From assembly GCF_019880205.1 (NCBI RefSeq), contig NZ_CP082292.1:2852001-2916000 (forward strand): a stretch of 64,000 nucleotides of DNA, written 5' to 3'. Made by a program: the position numbers and the translations under genes. Source of the stretch: Pantoea alfalfae. GTDB taxonomy: Bacteria; Pseudomonadota; Gammaproteobacteria; Enterobacterales; Enterobacteriaceae. Shown piece after piece: positions 21,497 to 30,181 of the stretch (its first letter is position 1; each line of letters begins with the position of its first letter). The notes under the pieces are model-generated. The model did not search any database. It was not told the origin of the DNA and saw only the letters and a list, made by a program, of their open reading frames with translations.

Positions 21497-22144
21497 TTAA
21501 TGGGTGGCGCCGCCAGCCTGTTTGATATCGTCGCCGGTCTCCAGCGTGACGTTTACCGCAATCTCCAGCGCCTGAATAATGGTCGCGACCGCCATGCTCG
21601 GCGCACCAGGATGGAGCGCCGCCTGTTCAGGCAGATAAGGAATATGAATAAAGCCACCGCGCGCCGGACTCTTCTGCTGCTCCAGCCAGTGCAGCAGGCC
21701 ATACATCACCCGGTTACAGGTGAAGGTGCCCGCCGTCTGCGAAACCGATGCGGGAATGCCCGCTTTACGCACCGCGGCAACAATCGCTTTGATTGGCAGA
21801 CGGGAAAAATAGGCTGCCGGGCCGCCAGCCACAATCGGTTCATCCACCGGCTGATGACCAGCGTTGTCCGGGATGCGGGCGTCATCGACATTGATACCGA
21901 TACGTTCAACGGTAATGTCGCTGCGGCCGCCCGCTTGCCCGACCGACAGCACCGCATCCGGTTTGACCTCTTCCAGCGCCTGGTTCAGCACGTGGAGTAC
22001 CTCACTGAACACCACCGGCAGCTGACGGATCACTATCGTCGCCCCGCCAATCTGTTTGCCTTCCAGTGCGCGCACCGCTTCCCAGGAGGGATTAATCGTT
22101 TCACCGCCAAAGGGTTCAAAGGCGGTCATCAGGACAGTTTTCAT
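21497..22144 (-). CDS. pcp: Pyrrolidone-carboxylate peptidase
   Basis: Pcp removes N-terminal pyroglutamate (5-oxoproline) from peptides. The cysteine-peptidase C15 motifs are clear in the 215 residues: [15 protein letters not shown] at the start, [16 protein letters not shown] with the catalytic Glu, [12 protein letters not shown] with the nucleophilic Cys (about 143), and [11 protein letters not shown] with the catalytic His. It lies 6 bp after the DUF979 gene and 11 bp before nei. Its product 5-oxoproline is the substrate of PxpABC from the same operon. E. coli K-12 lacks pcp at this site. Confidence 0.95.
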   Translation of the reverse strand: MKTVLMTAFEPFGGETINPSWEAVRALEGKQIGGATIVIRQLPVVFSEVLHVLNQALEEVKPDAVLSVGQAGGRSDITVERIGINVDDARIPDNAGHQPVDEPIVAGGPAAYFSRLPIKAIVAAVRKAGIPASVSQTAGTFTCNRVMYGLLHWLEQQKSPARGGFIHIPYLPEQAALHPGAPSMAVATIIQALEIAVNVTLETGDDIKQAGGATH

Positions 22145-22150
22145 GCAGCC

Positions 22151-23167
22151 TCACAGGAACATCAGGAAATAGAGCAGGAAAATGTTAACGATTAACAGTA
22201 GCACACCGGTTGGAATCTGAGCTTTGATCACCGCGTTACGATCGGGCAGCTCCAGCAGCGCCGCCGGGACAATATTGAAGTTGGCCGCCATCGGCGTCAT
22301 CAGCGTACCGCAGTAGCCGGAAAACATACCAATCGCCGCCATCACTGCCGGATTTCCGCCGTGCTGCAGCACCAGAATCGGGATGCCAACGCCTGCGGTG
22401 ATAATCGGAAACGCCGCAAACGCGTTACCCATGATCATGGTTAACAGCGCCATTCCGACGGCATAGACCGTTACCGCGATAAAGCGATTATCCACCGCCA
22501 GCCAGGTTTCGGTCAGATGCGAAATGGCACTGCCCACGCCCGCACTGGTAAACAGCAGTCCCAGGGTGGCAAGGATCTGCGGCAGGATAAAGGCCCAGCC
22601 AATCGAATCCAGCAGGCGACGGGTCTCCTGCATCGACTGCACCGGTTTTTCATGGGTCAGTTTTAACGCCACCAGCCAGCCAATGACACAGCCGACCATC
22701 ATTGAAAACAATGTCACCAGCGTGGCGTGATTCCCGGGACCGAACACCACATCCTGCATACCGGGAATATGATTAAACGCCAGCACGCCGACCACGGTCA
22801 CGACCGGAATGGCCAGCGCAGGCAGAAACAGTTTGTTGCGCAGACGCAGCGCACTGGCCTGCTTCTCTTCATCGCTGCGCTGATGATAGCGCCCCAGCCG
22901 GACCCCACCCAGACCGGCAATCAGCGCCATTATCACCACAATGACACCGATAGTGATGTGCAGCATTCGGGTGCCCGCCGCGTCCGAGCCCATCAGGCTG
23001 CTCATCAGCTGCGTCGTCCAGTCACCCACTAGGAATACCAGGCCATACAAGGCCCAGAACAGTCCGGTGGTAAAGCGACGCGGATTAGCGCTGTCACGCC
23101 AGGAGAGGATGGCTACTACCAGCAGGATAATGCCTGCCAGCCACATCAGATATTGTTGCTGGAACAT
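22151..23167 (-). CDS. DUF979 membrane protein, candidate transporter subunit
   Basis: A 338-residue integral membrane protein with about eight to ten predicted helices, recognised as the DUF979 family. The segment GYCGTLMTPMAANFN in its C-terminal half resembles the re-entrant motifs of ion-coupled carriers. It overlaps the DUF969 gene by one base at its start and is followed at 6 bp by pcp. DUF969, DUF979 and pcp are commonly adjacent in other bacteria as far as I recall. I infer that the pair imports pyroglutamate or pyroglutamyl peptides; no substrate can be read from the sequence. Confidence 0.8.
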   Translation of the reverse strand: MFQQQYLMWLAGIILLVVAILSWRDSANPRRFTTGLFWALYGLVFLVGDWTTQLMSSLMGSDAAGTRMLHITIGVIVVIMALIAGLGGVRLGRYHQRSDEEKQASALRLRNKLFLPALAIPVVTVVGVLAFNHIPGMQDVVFGPGNHATLVTLFSMMVGCVIGWLVALKLTHEKPVQSMQETRRLLDSIGWAFILPQILATLGLLFTSAGVGSAISHLTETWLAVDNRFIAVTVYAVGMALLTMIMGNAFAAFPIITAGVGIPILVLQHGGNPAVMAAIGMFSGYCGTLMTPMAANFNIVPAALLELPDRNAVIKAQIPTGVLLLIVNIFLLYFLMFL

Positions 23168-23895
23168 TACTGACCTCCTTTGGCTTTCAGCGCCTGGCTG
23201 TTGAGCTGTTGCAGCTCACGCGCCAGCTGACGATCGAGTCGCACCAGACGTGCCGAGTGGATCAGGAACGCGGCTACAGCGGTCGGAATGCCCCATAACG
23301 CAATGTGCAGCGGTTCGGTCTGAATCCCGGCCGACTCCTGCATGAAGTTGTGCATAAAAATAATCGCACCAAACGCCACGAAGATATCCTCACCAAAGAA
23401 CAGGCCGACGTTGTCGGTGGCTGCTGACATGGCACGCAGCTTGTGCCGCAGCTCAGGTGTGATTTCGCCGTAGCGGTTTTCAGTGGCGCCTTCTGCCATC
23501 GGTGCGAGCAATGGACGCACCATCTGCGGATGTCCGCCGAGACTGGTTAACCCCAGTGCCGCCGTGATTTCACGCACAAACAGGTAGACAATCAGCAGAC
23601 GTCCGGCGGTGGCGGTTTTGATCTGAGCAATCCACGCCTGTGCCCGCTCCTTCAGCCCGTGACGCTCCAGCAGCCCAATGACCGCCAGTGGCAGCAGCAG
23701 AATCAGCGGCAGGTTACGGGTGTTAAGAAACCCCGCGCCAAGCTTTTCCAGAATGTCAGCCAGCGGCATCATCGCCGCCAGACCGGTCACAAATCCGGCG
23801 ACAATTACCACCAGCACCGGGTTAAAACGTAATACGAAGCCGACAACGATCGCGGCAATGCCCAGTAAAGGCCAGAGATTCACTGCACTTTCCAT
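23167..23895 (-). CDS. DUF969 membrane protein, candidate transporter subunit
   Basis: A 242-residue membrane protein with about six helices (roughly 8-24, 27-44, 62-78, 97-115, 163-185 and 195-213) and a charged C-terminal tail. It contains the polar segment TSLGGHPQMVRPLLAPM between helices, recognised as DUF969. Its stop overlaps the start of the DUF979 gene (one base shared), implying coupled synthesis of a two-part carrier. The start ATG 23895 follows a GGGGGA ribosome site only about 17 bp after an intrinsic terminator. It is absent from the E. coli pxp locus. Confidence 0.8.
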   Translation of the reverse strand: MESAVNLWPLLGIAAIVVGFVLRFNPVLVVIVAGFVTGLAAMMPLADILEKLGAGFLNTRNLPLILLLPLAVIGLLERHGLKERAQAWIAQIKTATAGRLLIVYLFVREITAALGLTSLGGHPQMVRPLLAPMAEGATENRYGEITPELRHKLRAMSAATDNVGLFFGEDIFVAFGAIIFMHNFMQESAGIQTEPLHIALWGIPTAVAAFLIHSARLVRLDRQLARELQQLNSQALKAKGGQ

Positions 23896-23911
23896 GGATT
23901 TCCCCCAGAGT

Positions 23912-23934
23912 TAAAAAACCCGACATAAGCCGGG
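23912..23934 (-). terminator. Intrinsic terminator between pxpA and the DUF969 gene
   Basis: On the minus strand CCCGGC and GTCGGG (one G-U pair) flank a TTAT loop and are followed by six T. It sits inside the operon, 13 bp after the pxpA stop and about 17 bp before the next start codon. It should make expression of DUF969-DUF979-pcp-nei lower than pxpBCA, or conditional on read-through. Confidence 0.65.
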
Positions 23935-23947
23935 CTAAGTGTTGTTT

Positions 23948-24685
23948 TCAGGCGCTGGTGACACGGATCTGCTGTTTGGCAAACGCATCACGCAACCGCT
24001 GGGCAAACTGCAGGGCGTGTGCGCCGTCGCCATGTAAGCAGACGGTCTGCGCATTCACTGCCACCCATTCTCCTGTGATACTTTTCACTTTGCCCTGCTG
24101 CACCATCGTCAGCGTCTGATCGATAGCCTGCTGCTCATCGTCAATCAGTGCGCCGGGCTCGCTGCGCGGCACCAGCGCACCGCTGCTGAGATAGCCACGA
24201 TCGGCAAAGACCTCTTCCCGCGTGCGTAAGTCGTAGTGCGACGCGGCACGTATCGATTCGCTGTTCGCCAGTCCCACCACAATCAGCTGACTGTCGACAG
24301 CACGGATGGCGCGGGCAATGGCGTCTGCCAGCACCGGATCAGCCGCGGCCTGGTTATAGAGCATGCCGTGCGGCTTAACGTGAACCAGCCGCGCACCTTC
24401 GCTCTCTGCCAGGCTTTTCAGCGCGCCAATCTGGTAGATCATCTGGGCATAGACCGTTTCAGGTGGCAGTTGCATGGCACTGCGGCCAAAGTTCTCCCGA
24501 TCGGGGAAAGCAGGATGCGCGCCGATAGCGACGCCGCATGCGTGCGCCCAGCGCACCGACTGCAGCATGGTCTGCGCATCCCCTGCGTGAAAGCCACAGG
24601 CGATGTTGGCGGAACTCACCAGCTCCAGCAACGCCTGATCGCTGGCACAGCCTTCGCCCAGGTCGGCGTTTAAATCAATTTTCAT
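23948..24685 (-). CDS. pxpA: 5-Oxoprolinase subunit A
   Basis: PxpA (YbgL, LamB/YcsF family) acts with PxpB and PxpC in ATP-dependent opening of 5-oxoproline to L-glutamate. The 245-residue protein begins [20 protein letters not shown], the family hallmark, and contains [11 protein letters not shown] and [14 protein letters not shown]. The length is within one residue of E. coli. Its start overlaps the end of pxpC by 11 nt. Confidence 0.96.
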   Translation of the reverse strand: MKIDLNADLGEGCASDQALLELVSSANIACGFHAGDAQTMLQSVRWAHACGVAIGAHPAFPDRENFGRSAMQLPPETVYAQMIYQIGALKSLAESEGARLVHVKPHGMLYNQAAADPVLADAIARAIRAVDSQLIVVGLANSESIRAASHYDLRTREEVFADRGYLSSGALVPRSEPGALIDDEQQAIDQTLTMVQQGKVKSITGEWVAVNAQTVCLHGDGAHALQFAQRLRDAFAKQQIRVTSA

Positions 24686-25604
24686 GGAGTCCCCATTTCA
24701 TCTGGTCCAGCGCGCGTTGCTGATGCTGGCGTGCCAGCATCGCTTCCGGCAGCGTGCAGTGAATAAAGTGAATCGGCTCACCGAGGCGGATTTGCGCCAG
24801 ATGGTAGAGATCGGCTTCGATGACGGAGGCGATACGCGGATAGCCGCCGGTGGTCTGGGCATCCGCCATCAGCACGATAGGCTGTCCATTCGGCGGCACC
24901 TGAATCACACCCGGCATCACACCATGTGACAGCAGCTCACGCGGACTTTCACGTTTAAGCTCACGTCCCTCAAGCCGGTATCCCATCCGGTTGCTTTGCG
25001 GGCTGAGTTTCCATGCGGTACGCCAGAACGCCTGCTGCGCGTCGGGACTGAACTCGTGATACTCCGGGCCAGGCAGTGCGCGGATGCGGTTGCCCCACAG
25101 CAGTTGCCGCACCCCGACTTTGCGATCGAACTGACGCGTCGGTTTACCCAGCGGGATCTGATCGCCATCCCGTAAGGTACGCCCCTGAAATCCGCCAAAT
25201 TTTGCTTTCAGATCGGTGCTGGCTGAGCCGAGCACCTCAGGGATGTCAAAACCGCCCTGCACTGCCAGATAGCTGCGCATGCCGCGCTGCGGCATCGCCA
25301 GCGACAGGACCTGCCCGCGTTTCACCGGGGTACGCCAGCCCGTCCAGACCGGCTGACCATCCAGCTCCGCATGGCAGCCTGCGCCAGTCAGCGCGAACCA
25401 GCCGTCGCGGGTAAACTCCGCTTTAAACTGGCCGAGCACCAGCTCCAGCACCGCGCTATCAGGCGCATTGCCCACCAGCACGTTAGCGGTGAACATCGCG
25501 GGATGATCCAGCACGCCGCCGGGGCTGATGCCATACTGACGCCAGCCGTAGCGGCCTGCATCCTGGATGGTGGCGGCCAGCCCGGCTCGCAGAATGTTTA
25601 ACAT
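24675..25604 (-). CDS. pxpC: 5-Oxoprolinase subunit C
   Basis: PxpC (YbgK, biotin-dependent carboxyltransferase-like family) is the second component of bacterial 5-oxoprolinase. The 309-residue protein starts [20 protein letters not shown] and contains the family segments [13 protein letters not shown] and [19 protein letters not shown] (here [15 protein letters not shown]). E. coli YbgK has 310 residues. It overlaps pxpB by 7 nt and pxpA by 11 nt, a tightly coupled trio. Confidence 0.96.
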   Translation of the reverse strand: MLNILRAGLAATIQDAGRYGWRQYGISPGGVLDHPAMFTANVLVGNAPDSAVLELVLGQFKAEFTRDGWFALTGAGCHAELDGQPVWTGWRTPVKRGQVLSLAMPQRGMRSYLAVQGGFDIPEVLGSASTDLKAKFGGFQGRTLRDGDQIPLGKPTRQFDRKVGVRQLLWGNRIRALPGPEYHEFSPDAQQAFWRTAWKLSPQSNRMGYRLEGRELKRESPRELLSHGVMPGVIQVPPNGQPIVLMADAQTTGGYPRIASVIEADLYHLAQIRLGEPIHFIHCTLPEAMLARQHQQRALDQMKWGLHEN

Positions 25605-26254
25605 ATGCCCTCCTGTTGCGGCACAAAGCGAACCCTGTCACCGGGACGGAGCAGTGTGGGCGGCTGCTGCAGGGGATTAAACAGCGCGGTGCGCGTCTGG
25701 CCGATCAGTTGCCAGCCGCCGGGCGAAGCGAGCGGATAGACGCCCGTCTGGCTGCCGCCGATGCCAACCGATCCGGCGGGTACCGCAACTCTCGGTTCCG
25801 CACGACGCGGTATGTGAAGGCGCGGATCCAGGCCGCCCAGATAGGGAAAACCGGGCTGAAAACCGACAAAAAACACCACATACTCGCTGCTGCTGTGCAG
25901 CTCAACTACCTGACCGGGCGTCAGCGCGGCATGTTCCGCCACCACAGTCAGATCGGGGCCATGTTCGCCGCCGTAAATCACCGGGATCTCTACCAGACGT
26001 GACTCCGGCAACTGCGCTTCACTCTCTTCCCACCAGCGCTGAAGCCGCTCTATCGCATCCAGTGCACTCTGCTGGGGATCACGCAGGATCAGGGTGATGT
26101 TGTTCATGCCGGGAATGACCTCCAGCACGTCCGCAAACGACTGCAGTCGCTGGTTCAGTCCCCAGATACGTTGCTGACTCTCCAGTGAGACCGGCGGCTC
26201 CAGCTCCAGCACGACAGCGCGTTCACCCAATAAATAACACCGTGCTCGTTGCAA
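25598..26254 (-). CDS. pxpB: 5-Oxoprolinase subunit B
   Basis: PxpB (YbgJ, KipI/allophanate hydrolase-like family) is the first gene of the operon. The 218-residue protein has the same length as in E. coli and contains [13 protein letters not shown] and [21 protein letters not shown]. The initiation codon is TTG at 26254, preceded by a perfect AGGAGG with suitable spacing; E. coli also uses a non-ATG start here as far as I recall. The gene is preceded by a promoter with a consensus -35. Confidence 0.95.
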   Translation of the reverse strand: MQRARCYLLGERAVVLELEPPVSLESQQRIWGLNQRLQSFADVLEVIPGMNNITLILRDPQQSALDAIERLQRWWEESEAQLPESRLVEIPVIYGGEHGPDLTVVAEHAALTPGQVVELHSSSEYVVFFVGFQPGFPYLGGLDPRLHIPRRAEPRVAVPAGSVGIGGSQTGVYPLASPGGWQLIGQTRTALFNPLQQPPTLLRPGDRVRFVPQQEGIC

Positions 26255-26342
26255 CAGCTACCTCCTGCCTGATTGAGATCGTGCCTGGCCGACCTGACCG
26301 GATGCCCCGATCAGCCGATGGCTTATCTACTTAAAGCAAATA

Positions 26343-26371
26343 GTTATGCGAAAGTGGCAGGGATGTGTCAA
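26343..26371 (-). promoter_or_regulatory. Candidate promoter of the pxpBCA operon
   Basis: On the minus strand a perfect TTGACA (26371-26366) and CATAAC (26348-26343) are 17 bp apart, about 90 bp before the pxpB start. It makes the pxp genes independent of ybgI. A 9-bp perfect hairpin (GTCCTGCGC/GCGCAGGAC, 26381-26402) lies just upstream and may end transcription from ybgI, although it lacks a T run. Confidence 0.5.
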
Positions 26372-26413
26372 CAGATTTAGGTCCTGCGCAGGCGCGCAGG
26401 ACAGAAGAAACAA

Positions 26414-27157
26414 TCAGGCAGGATTAGGTATATCGATGAAGGTCACGTCAAGATTGTGGTGTTGTGCCAGCCACTCACCCAGCGCTTTTACGCCGCCACG
26501 CTCGGTGGCGTGATGGCCTGCGGCAAAGAAATGCACCCCCTGCTCGCGTGCACTATGAATGGTCTGTTCAGAGACTTCACCGGTGATGTAGGCATCAACG
26601 CCCGCAGCGGCAGCATGGTCGATAAAGCCCTGTCCGCCACCGCTGCACCAGGCGATACGACGAATCAGCGCGGGTGCGTTATCACCACAATACAGCGGTT
26701 CACGCCCCAGCTTATCGCCGATTCGGCGGGCCAGCTGTTCACCCGAGATCGGCTCAGCCAGCTCACCCCAGAACACCAGCGGCATGATTTCGCCACGTAC
26801 GTCAATATCCAGCAGTCTGGCCAGCTGGGCGTTGTTGCCCAGTTCTGAATGCGCATCAAGCGGCAGGTGCCAGCCATAGAGATTTATATCGTTAGCCAGC
26901 AGCGTCCGCAGACGGCGGCGCTTCATGCCTTTAATCGCGGCCGGTTCACTTTTCCAGAAGTAGCCATGATGGACGATTATTGCATCGGCCTGACGTGTGA
27001 CTGCCTCATCCAGCAGGGCCTGACAGGCCGTCACACCGGTAATAATCGTTCTGACTTCGTTACGTCCCTCAACCTGCAAACCGTTGGGGGCATAATCACT
27101 GAAGCTATGGCTATCGAGGTGCTTATTGATCAATGTCTCTAATTCGTAATGATTCAT
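26414..27157 (-). CDS. ybgI: Nif3-like dinuclear metal protein YbgI
   Basis: YbgI forms a toroidal hexamer with a two-metal centre; it is annotated as a GTP cyclohydrolase 1 type 2 homolog but its physiological role is not settled. The 247-residue protein has the metal-binding segments IIVHHGYFWKSEP, LYGWHLPLDAH and AAGHHATERGG. The length equals that of E. coli. It lies 18 bp downstream of phr and may be read with phr and ybgA. Confidence 0.95.
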   Translation of the reverse strand: MNHYELETLINKHLDSHSFSDYAPNGLQVEGRNEVRTIITGVTACQALLDEAVTRQADAIIVHHGYFWKSEPAAIKGMKRRRLRTLLANDINLYGWHLPLDAHSELGNNAQLARLLDIDVRGEIMPLVFWGELAEPISGEQLARRIGDKLGREPLYCGDNAPALIRRIAWCSGGGQGFIDHAAAAGVDAYITGEVSEQTIHSAREQGVHFFAAGHHATERGGVKALGEWLAQHHNLDVTFIDIPNPA

Positions 27158-27175
27158 TCAGGCTCCTTCGAGGCC

Positions 27176-28600
27176 TCAGGCGGCGCTTTTGGCGCGCTCA
27201 AAGGCGTCTAATGTCTTTTTACGGGCTGCCTTATGATCCACGATTGGTGCCGGATAATCGAGTTTCCTGTTGTTCTTTTCCGCCCAGAGATGAGGCTGGT
27301 GAATATGGCTGTCAGGGACGTCCGCCAGCTCCGGCAGATAGTGACGGATAAACTCACCCTGCTCATCAAAGCGCTCACCCTGCGTGGTCGGGTTAAAAAT
27401 GCGGAAATAAGGTGCTGAGTCTGTACCAGTGGAAGCCGCCCACTGCCAGCCACCATTGTTTGCGGCCAGGTCACCATCAATCAGCTGCTGCATGAAATAG
27501 CGTTCGCCTTCGCGCCAGTCGATCAGCAGATCTTTGACCAGGAAACTGGCGGTGATCATACGTAAACGGTTGTGCATCCAGCCCAGCGCCTTCATCTGAC
27601 GCATTGCAGCATCGACGATCGGATAGCCGGTTTTTCCCGCTTTCCAGGCTTCGAAATGCGCGTCGTCACGCTGCCATTCAACGTGACGCGTCCAGTCGAT
27701 AAAGGGCTTGTGACGACACAGTGCCGGGTAAGCCACCAGCAGATGACGGTAGAACTCACGCCAGATCAGCTCGTTCAGCCAGGTAAATGCGCGACTGTTG
27801 TCCAGCGCATCGGGATGTTCATGCAGCACGCGATGCAGGCACTGACGTGGCGACAGCACGCCGGTTGACAGATAGACCGACAGACGGCTGGTGGCGTCCA
27901 GCGCCGGAAGATCGCGCTTCGCGGGATAATCGATAACGGGTTGAGTGGCGAAATGACGCAACCGCTTCAGGGCGGCCGCTTCGCCTGCGGGAAACAGGTC
28001 CTCATCAAAGGCTTCGGTCAGATAGTCAAACGCAGGGATTGGGGCGGTTTTCAGCGGCGCACCGTCGCGCGGCTTAGGTGCAGGCACGCACTCCGGCAGA
28101 CTCTGCTGCAAACGGCGGACAAAGGCTTTGCTGAAGGGAGTAAAGACCTTATACATCGTGCGATCGCCACTCTGTACACTGCCTGGTGGCAGCAGCAGGC
28201 TGTCATCAAAGCCCTGACAAATCACGCCCGCATCGTCAAGACGCTTTTCCGCCTCTGCATCGCGTTGACGCTCGTTAACCTCATACTGATAGTTGTAGAA
28301 GAGCTGATCGACCTGATGCTTCTCACAGAATTCTGCCAGCACATCAATACTGTCGCTGAAGGCGTGACACGCCTGATAGTGCAACTCAATGCCCCGCTCA
28401 GCCAGCGCACTTTGCACCTGCAACAGACTGGCGTGAATAAACGCCGCCTGCCTGGGGGACATATCATGCTGCTGCCACTGTTCTGGCGTAGCGAGGAAGA
28501 GCGCCATCACTTTCGCTTTGCTGTCGCTGCAGGCAGCGTGGAGCGCCAGGTTATCATTGATGCGTAAATCATTACGCAGCCAGACCAGATGGGTGGTCAT
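27176..28600 (-). CDS. phr: Deoxyribodipyrimidine photolyase
   Basis: Phr splits cyclobutane pyrimidine dimers with blue light using FAD and a folate antenna. The 474-residue protein begins MTTHLVWLRNDLRINDNLALH (antenna domain) and has the FAD-domain signature around WNEL-type WLNELIWREFYRHLL, RMITASFLVKDLLIDWR and GDLAANNGGWQW. The length is close to E. coli PhrB (472). The start lies 12 bp after the ybgA stop, so the two genes form an operon. Confidence 0.97.
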   Translation of the reverse strand: MTTHLVWLRNDLRINDNLALHAACSDSKAKVMALFLATPEQWQQHDMSPRQAAFIHASLLQVQSALAERGIELHYQACHAFSDSIDVLAEFCEKHQVDQLFYNYQYEVNERQRDAEAEKRLDDAGVICQGFDDSLLLPPGSVQSGDRTMYKVFTPFSKAFVRRLQQSLPECVPAPKPRDGAPLKTAPIPAFDYLTEAFDEDLFPAGEAAALKRLRHFATQPVIDYPAKRDLPALDATSRLSVYLSTGVLSPRQCLHRVLHEHPDALDNSRAFTWLNELIWREFYRHLLVAYPALCRHKPFIDWTRHVEWQRDDAHFEAWKAGKTGYPIVDAAMRQMKALGWMHNRLRMITASFLVKDLLIDWREGERYFMQQLIDGDLAANNGGWQWAASTGTDSAPYFRIFNPTTQGERFDEQGEFIRHYLPELADVPDSHIHQPHLWAEKNNRKLDYPAPIVDHKAARKKTLDAFERAKSAA

Positions 28601-28612
28601 ACGCCTCCTGAA

Positions 28613-29569
28613 TTACTGTCCGTAGCGTAAGCGCAAGGCTTCGGGATAGGGATCGAAATAGCGCTGCTGTGCCAGCCACGGATGTGGGAACTCGGCCATG
28701 TAGTGCTTAAGAATGGTAATCGGTACCAGTAGCGGCTGTGTGCCCTGACGATAGCGGTCAATCAGCGTTGCCAGCTCCTGGCGCTGCGGTGAACTCAGAT
28801 GCGTGCGGAAGTAGCCCTGCACATGCATCAGCACATTGGTGTGATTGCGACGTGAGGCGGGACGTGACATCAGTTCCATCATGCGATTACGGTACTCAAA
28901 GGCAAAGGCATCCAGCGAGTCCCACTCGCTCATCGAGGCGACAAAGGGCCCCAGTTCGCGATATTTCTCCTGCGAGTGCGCCAGCATCATCAGTTTGTAA
29001 CGACTGTGGAAGCCGATCAGTCCCTGACGGGTCAGGCCGTTTTCCCACATCTGATTAAATTCGTGCAGTGCGCAGATACGACCAATAAAGTTTTCACGCA
29101 GGGCGGGATCGTGCAGGCGTCCATCTTCTTCCAGCGGCAGCCAGGGCATTTCACGCTGCAGGAACTCCGCAAAAATACCGGTGCCCACTTTTCGGTTGTT
29201 GTTGTTGTCAGGCTCGTAGACCCGCACGCGCTCCATCCCACAGCTGGGCGATTTGGCGCACAGGATATAACCGGAGAGATGATGCAGCGATTTGACCCGC
29301 TCGGCAGACCAGTTACGCATCTGAGCAGTGACTTCTTCACCGCCGTCTTTGCTGAAGCAAAGATGCAACTCATCATCGCCCTGCTTAACCAGACGCAATG
29401 CCGGACGCGGCGTAGGCAGTCCAATCGCCATTTCAGGACAGATCGGCTCAAAGCGGACAAATGGCGTAAGATCCTCAGTCGCAAAAGTAAGACGCTTATG
29501 GCCACCATCAAACCTCACGCTATCGCCGAGCAGGCATGCACTGATTCCAACGGGGATTTTTTTGCTCAT
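28613..29569 (-). CDS. ybgA: YbgA-family protein, DUF523 (TudS-like) plus DUF1722
   Basis: A 318-residue two-domain protein. Residues about 1-150 match DUF523, whose characterised member TudS is a [4Fe-4S] thiouracil desulfidase. The three ligand-type cysteines are visible: Cys12 (GISACLLGD), Cys44 (PICPEMAIG) and Cys110 (SPSCGM). Residues about 190-310 are DUF1722 and resemble the whole of E. coli YbgA, which has only about 169 residues. The gene heads a ybgA-phr-ybgI group. The activity is not proven for this form; thiobase desulfuration is inferred from the cysteines. Confidence 0.88.
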   Translation of the reverse strand: MSKKIPVGISACLLGDSVRFDGGHKRLTFATEDLTPFVRFEPICPEMAIGLPTPRPALRLVKQGDDELHLCFSKDGGEEVTAQMRNWSAERVKSLHHLSGYILCAKSPSCGMERVRVYEPDNNNNRKVGTGIFAEFLQREMPWLPLEEDGRLHDPALRENFIGRICALHEFNQMWENGLTRQGLIGFHSRYKLMMLAHSQEKYRELGPFVASMSEWDSLDAFAFEYRNRMMELMSRPASRRNHTNVLMHVQGYFRTHLSSPQRQELATLIDRYRQGTQPLLVPITILKHYMAEFPHPWLAQQRYFDPYPEALRLRYGQ

Positions 29570-29570
29570 A

Positions 29571-29631
29571 CTTGTACAACCTCTAAAATCTTGTAGAGGT
29601 TTAAGTGTAGCGCAAAATGGCCAGGAATAAA
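29571..29631 (-). promoter_or_regulatory. Candidate promoter and dyad operator of ybgA-phr
   Basis: On the minus strand TTTATT (29631-29626) and TACACT (29609-29604) lie 16 bp apart. Directly downstream is a perfect 8-bp inverted repeat AACCTCTA/TAGAGGTT (29578-29585 and 29594-29601), overlapped by two CTTGTA copies 19 bp apart (plus-strand positions 29571 and 29590). The dyad spans the predicted start point and touches the ribosome site, as a repressor operator would. MerR-type light regulators use TTGTACA-like sites; that link is inference. Confidence 0.45.
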
Positions 29632-29675
29632 GGGGTAAAACGCGGTTCCGGACCGCTTATTCTCAGAAAAAACGC

Positions 29676-29703
29676 AAAAAAAAGCCCGGTCAGATGACCA
29701 GGC
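29676..29703 (-). terminator. Intrinsic terminator of ybfA
   Basis: On the minus strand GCCTGGTCA and TGACCGGGC (one G-U pair) flank a 2-nt loop and are followed by eight T, about 20 bp after the ybfA stop. Confidence 0.8.
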
Positions 29704-29723
29704 CTGTTCTGTGGCAGGACGCA

Positions 29724-29924
29724 TTACCAGAATGCGCCACCACCGGCTTCAGACTGCGCCAGCCAGACCGGCTTTGCACTGGTCTTACACCAGACGCGAT
29801 GCAGATAGCTGTAGAAACGCGCCCGATCCTGTCGGAACAACATGACAGGCAGAGCCAGAACGCCGAGAAGAACCACCAGCGTACGGCGTGCGAGTATTTT
29901 ATAACGTGGATAAGCCTGATACAT
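29724..29924 (-). CDS. ybfA: Small membrane protein YbfA (DUF2517)
   Basis: A 66-residue protein with one hydrophobic segment (about 14-30) and the conserved stretch [21 protein letters not shown], which closely matches E. coli YbfA (68 residues). The function is unknown. In E. coli ybfA is transcribed away from kdpF, the first gene of the kdp potassium operon. Here it faces away from kdpE instead, because kdpFABCD are missing. Confidence 0.92.
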   Translation of the reverse strand: MYQAYPRYKILARRTLVVLLGVLALPVMLFRQDRARFYSYLHRVWCKTSAKPVWLAQSEAGGGAFW

Positions 29925-30181
29925 GGTTTCTCCTCCCGGTAAGTTAAAGTGTGCGAATGTGATCTGTGTTCAACTTTACGCCAGATAGTGTAATTTTACT
30001 ACTCATCTGACCACTTAATTGTCGCTATTTTTGCTGTTTAAGAATTAACCTGTAATTTAGTTACAGATAAGTTACCGCCAGGTTACAGGAGGGTTTGAGT
30101 ATCCGAAAGATGAAGTGCGCGGACGGCAGCATAAAATATTGATAAAGTAGCGCTTCGGCCCTCACTCAAGGCAGGTATTGC

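Noticed and set aside
28976..29596. A 206-codon plus-strand frame across ybgA.
   Set aside because: It is antisense to the two-domain ybgA gene, whose iron-sulfur cysteines and family match are clear.
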